Assembly: GCA_907163375.1 (NCBI GenBank)
Contig: CAJQUW010010341.1
Location: 496,001 to 560,000, forward strand
Direction of reading: 5' to 3'
From: Prostheceraeus crozeri
Lineage: Eukaryota; Platyhelminthes; Polycladida; Euryleptidae
Length of the DNA stretch: 64,000 nucleotides
In this document: in pieces, positions 27,901 through 39,900 of the stretch
How positions within the stretch are numbered: the first letter of the stretch is position 1
How the letters are laid out: every line of letters begins with the position of its first letter
Made by a program: the position numbers and the translations under genes
The notes under the pieces: model-generated
Told to the model about the DNA's origin: nothing
Databases searched by the model: none
What the model saw: only the letters and a program-made list of their open reading frames with translations

Positions 27901-30900
27901 TGCACATACATATCATTACCATACATAAAGCTATCACAAGTGGCAAATTCACACAATCTTTTGAAGACATCTTTACTATAAACAGGTCTATTTATATTGC
28001 TATTGTATACTAAGTCAGCTGTTATGTATATTACTTCTTTTACAGGAATATTGGTAAAGAGAGATTCTACATCAAAGCTTACTAGAACATTATTTTTATT
28101 AAACAACTGCTGCTTATCATTGATGTCATCAATGAATTGAGATGAGGGATCTAGCATGTATCGAGTATTTATGTGTGGTTTTATAATGCTATCCAAGTAG
28201 CTCGCTAACTTATAGTTATGTGATCCAAAAGTACTTACAATCGCTCTCGCAGGTGTTTTATTTTTATGTACCTTTATCGTTACGTACATTTTAGCTATTT
28301 CACTACCTGAAGGCACTATGTTTTTGTAAACGATTTCGGATACATTATGTTTAACATATTAGTTCAAATACCTGTAAAGTCGTCCTTCATCCATGACAGT
28401 TGGATGTTTTTTGATATTATCCGTAGCTGAAAGTTTTTTAAATTTAGATACATCACTAATAATAGCTTTCATTTTACTACAATAATCATCCGTGTTAAGG
28501 ATCACAATACCATTACCTTTATCGAAAGAACATATCAATTCATAGTTTATTGGAGCTGCGCTCACAGTGAAAAAATATTGAAGTCATCGATTGCCTCAGT
28601 CAACGATGACAGAGTGGCTACCCAGTCAGCGATGATTTATTGAAATCGCCTTGTTGAACAAGGCTCATTCAGTTAAGAAGAAAATTATGAAAAATTTCTC
28701 CCCTCTGGCGCAACCGGTTGATGCATGACGTTAAATCAAACCAATAGTAAGAAAAAATGAGAGATGCGTGAATATGTATCATCCGAAGAAGTTTCCAAGA
28801 TATTCTTGACTGACTACTCATTGAAACTTTGACCCTTTTTTAATGATGCCTTCATATCTTGCAGGAAGCTGAGCGCTTATATTTAACCATTAATGAAGTA
28901 GACAAGGCAATAACAATGTTCAAGAGAAACCGGATCTACAAAGATGTTGTCCGACTTGTCAAAACTCATCATCCAGATCTTCTTGAGCAGACTTTTCACC
29001 ATCTTGCGCAAGAATTGGAACAGGAAGGGAATTTCAGACAAGCAGAACAATATTATATGGAAGTAAGTTATGCCAGGTTGAAATCTGATAAATCTGTAGT
29101 TTGTAAAGACGAATCCATTGATGCAACATTAGTATGATATGTGCAGATTCTTTGCTGATGAGCTGGTACTATTCAAACGGATAAGTGAATCCTACTTGGT
29201 TATTGGCTCTTACAATGTGCATTGCACTCTTCTTTTTTTGTCATGTTGTTTTAAATTTTTATAGTCAGACCGCCAGATGCTGCATTATCCATTGAATTTG
29301 TTGCCTGTCAAATTCAAAATTTCATTGCCATGGCTTGTAATGATGATAATATGTCAAACTGCTCAGTAAATATTGACTAAGCCGTCGCAGTTTATTTTTC
29401 GAATGTCGACGATGATGGATTATACCTTGAATGATTTAGTAAGCAAATTCGTGGGAATAACTTGATCATGTCACAATGTCATCTGATGAGAATAAATGCT
29501 CAAATACATGTTCCTATCAATACATGGACAATTAGAGTAATATTACCGAGCTGTCCATGCCATCAATAGAAGCCCTTTAATTAACTTTCATGAGATTCTC
29601 CAATGCATTTTCATTATATAACTTATTTTTTGGCAGTGATGAGTATATCATCTTATTTAATTTGAAAAAGACTACTCAACGTCACGCTCGTAATCAACAT
29701 GCCGTTGATAAATCGATATGGCCCAACTCATAATTCACTAAAGCGATTGATTACACAAAAGTTCTCCGATAGCTGAATTTACTCTGCCATGCGCATCGGG
29801 ATTGTAGAGGATATGAAAATCTTGCATCTTCAGAGAAATTCAGCACGCTGGGTTTTAAACTCCAAAAAGTGAGAAAAAATGACCATCCAATCTGTTGCCA
29901 TTTTTTACTAAAGTAGCAATATCTGATCATTTTAAGATAAAAACGAAAATCTTTTAACGGTGTCTTTGTGAAATAAATACAAAAATGCTTTTTATACTAC
30001 TTATAAAACTATTTTTGTACAAATGTTAAAAATTAGTGAGTTCTATTCAATATAAACCCCTATTTTGGCTCATACGATGAATATTTATTCAATTCTGCAT
30101 AATGGAGTGTGTTTCAGCAACCTAACTCATGAAAAAAATCAAATAATTCTTCTCCATAGTACTCAAATGACTATCTTCCCGAAAACGTCTCAATTGGTGC
30201 TCCAATAGCCGGCTCAGATCATGTTACTGTTCTTGCTAAGACAAAAGTATTGGTGAAGCAGCGTGTGGTGAAGAAACATATCTTCTATGACTTACGCTTG
30301 TCAAACATTCTTGCATTTGAAAGATCTTTCCTTGACAATGACTTTTCACGCTTGTATGCTCCGAATGATAATGATACCAAATGTGATATTTTTTATGGAT
30401 TCATGTATGATGCACTGAAGTTAATTCCGCAAACAACAGTCTATTTGACTGACAATGATGCTCCATGAATCTCACCTCTTTTAAAGGTCCTGATAAACCG
30501 CCGATGGGAGGCTTATCGTGCTCGAAACTGGCCGTTGTTCAATGGTTTGAAAGTCAAGGTAAAACAAGAAATTCTGAAGGCCAAGCAGTACTACTTTTGC
30601 TCCAAATGCTCGGATTCCGCAAGGGGTCTATGGTCATTCGTCAACATGGAGAGGGGAAAATCTGGAAGAGATCCCAGTGATTGGCTCAGAAACTCCAGTA
30701 ATCCATCCGAGGTGCTCAATACGATCAATGACTATTACTGTAGCATTGCCAACAACTCCAGTTTTGACTTCGTCGACGGGTCTCCAGACGACTGCTGGTT
30801 ACCTGAGTTAGGTGTTGAGGGCATCTGGAGCATTCTTTCACGACTCCCACCAAAGGCAACTGGAAGTGATTCTGTGCCTACTGCAGTTTACAAGAAGTGC

Positions 30901-33900
30901 TCTCTGGTCCTCGCTGAGCCGATCCATCACCTCATCAATGAATGCCTGCGCCAAAGACGTTTTCCACTGATCTGGAAAATTGATGACATAATCCCGATCC
31001 CCAAAGCCTCGGAGAATATAATAGAAAAATCCAGACCGATTAGCCTCTTGCCAATTCCAGCCAAGATTGCCGAGCGTGTCATCCTATCAAGCATCCGTCC
31101 CAAGCTAACAGCACCTTGGTGCTAATCAATGCGGGATTAGGAAGAAATCATCAACAACTCACGCTGTCATCTATGCTCACGATGTCCTAACCAGATTTGC
31201 CGATGACCCACAGACGGGAGCCGCTATTCTGATCAGCTTTGACCTCTCCAAGGCCTTTGACAGAGTTTGTCACTCAAATCTGCTTTCGAAGGCCAGTCAG
31301 ATGAATCTTCCTGCGGGATTTCTGTTGTTATTGAAGAGCTACTTATCGGACAGGCAACAGAGAGTACGCATTGATGGACAGAAGAGTGAATTGATGAAGG
31401 TCACAGGAGGAGTGCCACAGGGGTCTATTGTGCCACAGGGGTACCTAGGACCTTATTTGTTCGGCATTTATATTTCATCGCTTCAGACTATTTTCCCCTC
31501 GAACCACATAATCAAGTATGTTGACGACATGTGTTTCTTATCAAGAGTCCGAAAGTCCAGCATTCCAAAGGATCTTGCTGAGATCGAAAGTGATCTTGAC
31601 AATATTTCAGATTGGGTTGCGTCAAATGAATTGACCTTGAATACGGAGAAAACCACTGGTCTAGTGAATTACCGCGGTGGATTCAAGAGCATTTGCAGTA
31701 TCGAGGGTGCCATCCCAACTGTCAAGTTCCAAGACAGCATTCGGTTTCTTGGGGTCCATTTGGATGCGAACCTTGGATGGAGAGGCCATGTAAAGTTCAT
31801 CGAGAAAAAGTGTGCTGAACGCATGTACATTCTGAGGCGGGTCAGATCTGTCACTAGTATTGATGACTTCACTACCATTTATAAAGCATTGGTTCGGTCG
31901 CTGATAGAGTACTGCTGCCCAGCGTTTGTGGGAATCTCCTCAACAGACTCAAACCGACTGGAAAAGATTCAGAGGCGCTGTCTGAAAATCAAATCGCGTG
32001 ATCTGAAGCTGGATGACATTGAAGCTAGAAGATGGTCGCAAGCTATGAAACACCTTCAACAGCCTGGAAAGATTAGAGACTTCCATCAGAGAATTGTTCC
32101 CCAGTTATTTACCAAGTGGGCGTCTCGCCGTACCATTCTGTAGAACTTTGCGTCGTCAAAATTCTTTTGTTCCACGCATTTGTAGCACCCTTTCAAGGTC
32201 ATCTACGAGACACTAAATGCACGTGACTATTAGTTTTATACTTGCTTTTGTACGCGTATACGAACGTGTTCTTAGTTTCGACTAAACAAAACTGTCATTC
32301 TGCTACTTTTATCTGTGTATTCTATTTCTGATTTCTATTCGACGATACAATATAAACATTTCTCTCTCTTTCTCTCTCTTATATGGTGTTGAATAATTTA
32401 TTTGTATGAGAATTGTACTACAATAGTGCTAATTTCATCTGCTAAAGTATTCTAGTGCACTTCTGTGCAGTAATCAGTCTTATTGTATCGTTGGTGACCC
32501 TTCTATTGCCAATTCACTTATCATTGAAAGCTGTGTTTCAGCAACCTAACTCATTAAAAAAATCAACGAGTCTCCGAAGGAGACGATTACATTAAGTCTG
32601 TGAACGAGGACTTTCCAAGTGTGAAGTCAGATATCTGTGATGTATCATAATTTAGATGCCGTAAGTGTACATTATCGTTTAAAGTACTGTTTTTAGGACA
32701 TTACATAGCTGCGAAAGACTTGAATTACATGGAATCGTACCACAGATAGGCATTTAAATCAAAGATACATGTGAGCAAATCTCGAAATAAAGTCCTCATT
32801 CATCTTCTTTCAATGACGCCTTATGAAGATTGATTGTGTCAGATCAGTGGTTGTGTTTTTGAAATTGTCTGACGTAGATATCTATGAAACTTATGCATAC
32901 GAGTCGTTCATCTCGATTCATAGATATTTCAATCGTTTTCAATCTTCGATCTTCTGTGGTGACGTGTAAGCATCATATTAGCTAAATTCAGTGCTTGTAA
33001 TCGATCTTGATGCAAAACTGTTCAACTGATTGTCATTCTTTCATCCTTTGCTTTCATCGCATCGTTGAGGAATATCGAACTCTGCTAAATCGCATGATCA
33101 AAATCGCCAGACTCTGTCTTCTTTGCCTCGGTAAATCTAAAGACATGCGCCTTATCAACAGCAAACATAGTGAGATCATCAACGAGCACATCATGCAATA
33201 CGACGTAGAAGACAACCGCTTACCAAATGCTATCTGCTCAACGTGTCGAGTTGTTGTTTTGAACTACGGGCGTGTTAATTTCAAACGTCGCCTAGCTGTC
33301 GCCGATCTCTCCGTAATGGCCGGCGCACCTCCATCGACCCGTGCGAATTCGACTTGTCCATGTGCTTTGTACAACCTTGCTTCTGCAAGCATCAATCCGT
33401 CGTCTACATTATCTACGAAAAATCGTCGCGGACGGCCATCATTGAGAGAGTTGCCGGAGAATGTGGAACATCAAGCAACTGTGAGTCTCTGCTCCAAATG
33501 TCTGTCAACTGTTGCGAAAGGTGTCGAACACAAGTGCTGTGAAACGCCAACGCTTAATCGATAACACCCATCAAAATACCAAGGAGCAAGTTGCCTCGAG
33601 AGTTATCAAAGATAAGCTGGAATCTCCAAAGACGTCCGTAAGACTGTCTACTGGTGGCCGTCCTGTAGAAGTAGCTGGTGCGGCAGCAATCCAGTCTACG
33701 TCACCGCAATTGATTTCTGCACATGGCATGTCCATGATGCAAGTGGACTTAAACTTGTCCACAAACAAGACTTTAGCTATTGCACATCACATCCGAAGTT
33801 CTTCTCGCCGGAGAGGAGCTGTCGAGTCCGACTTGAAATCGAAATTGAAACAGCGGAATCATCTTCTTGATGAGTACTTCGATGTGGCGACGACAACGGA

Positions 33901-36900
33901 CTTCAAGGACAGAGATGGATCTATCCAACAACAACCAACGGTTTATTGCTGTGATTTGAACGGACTACTCCACCGTATACAAGAAGAACGGAACATCCCA
34001 GCCGATGATTTGACCGTCAAGATTGGTATTGACGGTGGAGGCGGCTTCTTGAAGGTATGCCTCACGGTACTCAGCAGCGACTCGTTGCTTCAAGAGCGTC
34101 GACGTATGCCCTACGTGCAAGGAGCATCGAATAACTGCAAAGAGACAAGCGTGAAAAAAATCTTCTTGATCGCCATTGTTCCAATTGTTTATGAAACATA
34201 CAGGAACATACATCAGCTGTGGGTGCTCTTGAAATTAAAGGACGTTCTCTGCGACAGGATGATCGTGTCAGCAGACTTGAAGCTCGGCAACGTCATATTC
34301 GGGTTGAATGCTCACAGTTCGTCGCATCCTTGCTGCTGGTGCATCGTCGACAAAGCGAACTTGTCTAACAATGGCACTTTGAGAACTCTTGGCAGGGTTG
34401 CCGATCAATATTGGATGTGGCAGGCAGCAGGCGCTGTCCCCAGCTCAGCCAAGCATTACGAAAACTGCGTCCATACATCCCTTGTCAAAGGTGAGTTTCA
34501 GACATTGATCGATATTTATCCACCACCTGAGCTCCACCTGATGTTGCGCGTGGTGAATCATCTATACAAGGCCATCGAGCAAGATTGGGCAGGAGTACGT
34601 CACTGGGCTGAGACATGCCATGTGGAGAGACAGGCGTACCAGGGAGGATAGTTTGACGGCAACAGCTGCCGCAAGTTGCTGAAGAATGTTGACCACCTTC
34701 AGTCTGTGTCCGCTTCAAGTCTTGAAATTCGTCAAAACTCTGCGCGATTTCAGTCAAGTTGTATCCGCTTGCTTTGGGGCGGAGTTAAATGTAGACTGTT
34801 TCGCAAAGTACATCCACGATTTCAAAGAAAGCTACTTGGACTTGGGGATACCAATGACACCCAAGGCACATTGTGTGTTTTACCATGTGGAGGAGTATTG
34901 CCGAAGAAATAATTCGTCGCTCGGCCGTTCGTCAGAGGAGTCATTGGAAGCTGTCCATAGTGACTTCAAGTCAACTTGGTCGAAGTACAAGGTCTCACGT
35001 GATCATCCTGACTATCCATCTGCCCTATTACGCGCTGTTCGTGAATACAACAGCCAGCATATTTAGGAAATGTTTTTCTCATGGTTATTTTACATGTGTG
35101 AATTTCATTGTTACACGTGAGCCCGTTTATCTGGCATTTTTCAGAGAATGAAGTACATTTTTGATTTGTGGATTACGTTTAAGCTTTCAATGATAAGTGA
35201 ATTGGCAATAGAAGGGTCATCAACGATACAATAAGACTGATTGCTGCACAGAAGTGCACTAGAATACTTAAGCAGATGAAATTAGCACTATTGTAGTACA
35301 ATTCTCATACAAATAAATTATACAACGCCATATAAGTACTATGGAAAAGAATTATTTGATTTTTTAATGAGTTAGGTTGCTGAAACACACTCCATTATGC
35401 AGAATTGAATAAATATTCATCGTATGAGCCAAAATAGGGGTTTATATTGAATAGAACTCACTAATTTTTAACATTTGTACAAAAATAGTTTTATAAGTAG
35501 TATAAAAAGCATTTTTGCATTTATTTCAGAAAGACACCGTTAAAAGATTTTCGTTTTTGTCTTAAAATGATCAGATATTGCTACTTTAGTAAAAATGGCA
35601 ACAGATTGGATGGTCATTTTTTTCTCACTTTTTCGAATGTAAAACCCGCCGTGACAGATTTGTTGATGCAGATCTTCTTGAAAACGTTAGTTGGCCTTAT
35701 TTTTGTGGAACAGTCAAATGAATAACGAAATGTTCAGTGTGCGCTTTTTTTCGAAAAACAGTATTTTGTGAAATATTGTTTCAGAAATTTATTATTATGT
35801 ATGTTTGCTCACTGTTGATATAAAGAAGCACTAAATATTTTTTAATTTCTGATAGATTTTAAATATAGCATTCTAAATCACTTAAAAATTCCTTAACGTA
35901 TAGCATGGACAGTTAGGTTTGAAAATCAAAATGTTTGAATTCACTAAAGCATATATGATGAATCTGCAATGTAATCCATTAAGTAATATTCGCATTGTCA
36001 TCTGCTTTCAATGATAAATTGAATAATTTGTCTACTGGATGCTGTTATTATCTATTTATGATTTTAAATGCGTATCCTGTAGATAGCAGGTGTTAAATGT
36101 GAGTGATGTTTGTTAGCATCAGTTGTATCGTACGATGTTGATGCAAGTAGATTTCATTTTGTTGAAACTATAGAATATCCAAAGCGAGCGAGGATGTTGC
36201 ATGAAAGATAGCATTGAAAATAAAGTTTGTGCATGTATCGGAACAATCACCTTCTCGATTTGATTTCCGGTTTACTCATAATCTAAACACCATTGAAACA
36301 CTTTTCGAAAGTTGATTGTGTATCACGAAATGCCAGTATTGATGAGGAAATCCCCTATCGCATGTCATTACGTTGAAAAAATCTAAAGGACAAACTTCAG
36401 AACAAAAAATTCAAGAAACGTTTTTAAAGAACGTTGAAATTTTCTATCACCGAAAGACGGGTTTTAATCGAGCCATGCTTTTGAAATCGCAGATCTAATC
36501 TATTCAACTGCTAATTTTTCATTTTTTACAGATTCAAGACTGGAAGACTGCTGTGAACATGTATAGAAATCGAGACATGTGGGAAGAAGCCTATCGAGTA
36601 GCGAAGAATTCAGGACAAGCGAACGCACCTAAACAGGTTGCCTATCTTTGGGCCAAACATCTCGGAGGAGATTCTGCTGTAAAACTACTGACTAAGTTCG
36701 GATTGCTTGAACCAGCCGTTGATTATGCAGTAGAACATTTCAGTTTCGAGTTTGCCTTTGAATTATCACGAATTTCAATGAAGCACAAACTACCAGAAAT
36801 TCATGAGAAATATGCTTTATACCTCGAGGATGAGGGCAAGTTTGCAGAAGCCGAGGCAGAGTTTATCAAAGCCAACAAACCAAAAGAGGCGGTGTTGATG

Positions 36901-39900
36901 TATGTTCATAATCAGGTGAGGAAAATGCGTTTTATTTTTGATAAATGAAGTAATAAATAAATGAATAAGTAGTAAATAAATGAAATAATTACAACTTCAA
37001 TTTGACAAATTGTCATCAGTCATTAATCACACATTGAATAAATGATCGATTCTTAATTTGCCATACAGGCTCAATATTTTCAAGAGAAATGACAGGCGAA
37101 TTGAATTCCTCTGTGATGTTTCATTAATTGTGTTGGACAAAACATTGCTGCCTCCAAAGACGAACATGACATTCCAAAATAACGAATGAAGTTGCGAAAA
37201 GTGAATTTTATTGTTAAAAGTGTTGATAGACATTTGACGTCCACTGTCACTTTAATGTCAACAATCACGTATCGATAGTCCCACGAGTCTTTTTAAAGAA
37301 TGTAGTTCGATTCCATCTACAGCCTCTAGAATCATCATCTTCATTGATAATGAAGTGAAATATACAAGTTGTAGTGCGAGCGCTAGTCGAATTCAACATC
37401 ACATCCTAAACTGTTATTAACTCAAACAAAGCGACAACGAAATAAAACATGAAAAGAAAGCACCATGCAAAGAAACAAACATCATATGCATCAATAGGTC
37501 AGCTGGTAGGGCAATGACCAGGTTAGTCGGAGATTGGTGGTTCAAGCCTGGGGAACATGGATCTGTTTTGTCTATGAAATAAATTTTCAGACAGACGAAT
37601 CAAAGGGATTTTCAAATAAAGGAATACTTATATGGAGGAAAGATTAGGAGAATCGAATTGAGAAGTAGGACTTAACGAAATTTCTCATCATTTAAAGAAA
37701 CAGAAATAATTGTGCACCACTGTCACTCTCATGTCCTACAAAATAGCATTCATCTTTCAATGTTCTTAATTAGGATAATGTGCGCGTTTTGCATACAGAT
37801 TTGCGTTGTAATTGTAATTGCAGTCATTGTAATCAGTAATTGTAGCCAATTGCATTTCTGCCATGAAATTGAGAAGCAATAGCAATTACACGTACAGGCA
37901 GTCAGCACTGTTAAATGTTCATTTAGCATACACAGTATAAATTATTTCACTTTCCTCGTCGATGATGCGTTTCCATATGAAGTAGGATGTGAGCCTGATG
38001 TAAAACTGCTGGCAGTGTTGGGCATCGTTAAAAACAAAGTTAGTTTCGTTAACAATAATCCGTTAACTTGGGAGTAAAGTAACGGAAGTTAAAGTTAAAC
38101 CGTTAATTCGTTAAATTTTATGTTATCTTTAAAATCGTATTTTATTTAACATTGTGTCTTCACAGATAAATTTCCTGCTCTTCTTAGTTTCTTTCGTTTT
38201 CTTCGGCTAGGGACCCATACACCTCTTGTAAAAACTTATAAGCCTACATCTTTGCAGCTTGCAGCTTTGCATCATGCAGCTTTATACTCGAAAAAGACTT
38301 AAATCACTTTTAAACTTCTGTATTAAAAATCTGTAAGATCTGTAGAAAACAAGGAAACTGTAGTTATACAGAAAGAATAACGTAAGAGGATAGTTGCACG
38401 CGACTTGCGAGTTTGGTGAAGAAATTGTAAATTGGTAAATCTCTCATTGTGTGAAGAGAATAACTTCACGCAAATACCGATGCGAATTCTGTATGACGCC
38501 GCGCGTTGTTGTCAGAGTGCACGATGAACGAAGGTGAAGTACGTTAACTCAGTATTCAAAAATCCGTTATATGTTGTATATATAGTTGACGTGACATCAT
38601 GAACTGAGGTCTCAGCCGCATATTTATTAAAAAAGTTAACGGATTAACCGACTTCCATGAGATAACGGAAGTTAAACTAATCGCTAACTTTTTTTAGGAA
38701 GTTAAAAAGTTAAAAAAGTTAACTTCCGTTAATTAACGGATTAGCGGAAGTTAACGGATTGTGCCCAACTATGACTGTCGGTAATGGATAATAGGTAATT
38801 CATAGCAAAATTTATTTTCAAAACCAAAATTAAGAACCGTTGTTATGATACTCTCCCTCCCTCTATATTGCTGAACGGAAAATGTTAATCAGGAAGCTAC
38901 CATTGCACTATTCCTACCCCTCAGAAAAGAGAGACAGGTATTTTCACCCAGAAGTTAGGGTTTAAATCTTCAAATCAATTTGAATCTTAGCAGAGGTTTA
39001 CATGCACATTGCTGTTTCACACTAGGTGTGGCCAACAAACAAAAAAGAGTTATGGAAGTAATCATGGATACGTGAGTTTTAGCAAAACCTCTGTACGATG
39101 AAAATGTGTGCATTGTGGAGAATAAGCGGAAATATCTTAACAGCTGCTTAGATTATATCCTAAAAGTTAATGAATAATAATTGTTGTAATTGGTTTTCCC
39201 AAGATTGTTAGAGGTCAACGCATGTTGAAGATGTCCATTATTGGCTTCATTCAATTGATGAACCTATAAATGATACTTGGTGATCTTTGCGTCAATGTAA
39301 CGACTTGACTCGTCATATCTGTGTGGAATGCTCTTCTACTTAATGAATGCACAAGAAAGTGGTAATAGACTCATCTTATTACAGGATTGGGACGGTGCTC
39401 AGCGAGTCGCCGAACAACATGATCCGGGATCCGTGGCTGATGTTTTGGTCGGTCAAGCGCGCTTTGCGTTCGAGGAAAAGGATTTCCAGCGGGCTGAGTC
39501 CTATTTGCTTCGTGCTCAGCGTCCAGAGCTTGCCGTGAAGTCATACAGAGACGCAGGAATGTGGCAAGATGCACTGCGTGTGTGCAAAGAATACCTACCG
39601 CATAAATTACAGACTTTGCAGGTGAGAAAAATTCATTCTCATTGTCTAGTTTCATCATGAGCAAGCTTTCTTGGACTCTTGAAATATGCTAATATTATTA
39701 TCATCAATAATTTCACATCTTTTACAGTCTGAATATGAGCGTGACATGACACAACGCCAGGGACGTGGAGCAGAAAGTCTGATCGAGCAAGCAAAACAAT
39801 GGGAGAGTAGTGGTGAATATCTTCGAGCGGTGGAATGTTATGTTAAGATGACAACACAACATACGTCAGATACAAATCTGCTCGAGCATTGCTGGTACAA

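Larger units (their letters stand above)
29844..35653 (+). mobile_element. RAG1-like DNA transposon with long inverted repeats
   Basis: The element is bounded by inverted repeats of about 472 bp. The left repeat is 29844-30163 continued at 32380-32532, and the right repeat is 35182-35653. The outermost bases are CACGCTGGGTTTT on the left and CACGGCGGGTTTT on the right, read inwards. Inside lies one transposase gene on the + strand (33094-35066) with RAG1-like features. A 5'-truncated LINE (30164-32379) splits the left repeat; without it the element is about 3.6 kb. No clear target duplication is found (TTCAG against ACAGA), and weak similarity continues about 20 bp past both ends, so the true termini could lie slightly further out. 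No RAG2-like gene is present. The transposase is broken, so this copy cannot move by itself. Related N-terminal-RAG1-like elements (N-RAG-TP) have been described in molluscs, from memory. Confidence 0.85.
29063..36531 (+). other. IFT172: IFT172 intron, 7.5 kb, holding a RAG1-like transposon
   Basis: The intron is dominated by the 29844-35653 DNA transposon and the LINE nested within it. The flanks 29063-29840 and 35660-36531 show no coding sequence. The acceptor is TTTTACAG at 36524-36531. Confidence 0.75.
36916..39384 (+). other. IFT172: IFT172 intron, 2.5 kb
   Basis: The intron holds a tRNA-like SINE head near 37497-37552 and a 761-bp hAT-like MITE at 38013-38773. Short ATGAA/AATAAATGA-rich repeats occur near 36945-36985. 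No host coding sequence is recognised. Confidence 0.7.

Noticed and set aside
32359-32380. Independent CT-rich microsatellite
   Set aside because: Its position exactly at the LINE 3' boundary shows it is the LINE's tail.
29844-35653. Classifying the element as a plain Transib or ProtoRAG
   Set aside because: The ends and core are reminiscent, but the inverted repeats are much longer, no 5-bp duplication is seen and there is no RAG2-like gene. I keep the broader label RAG1-like.
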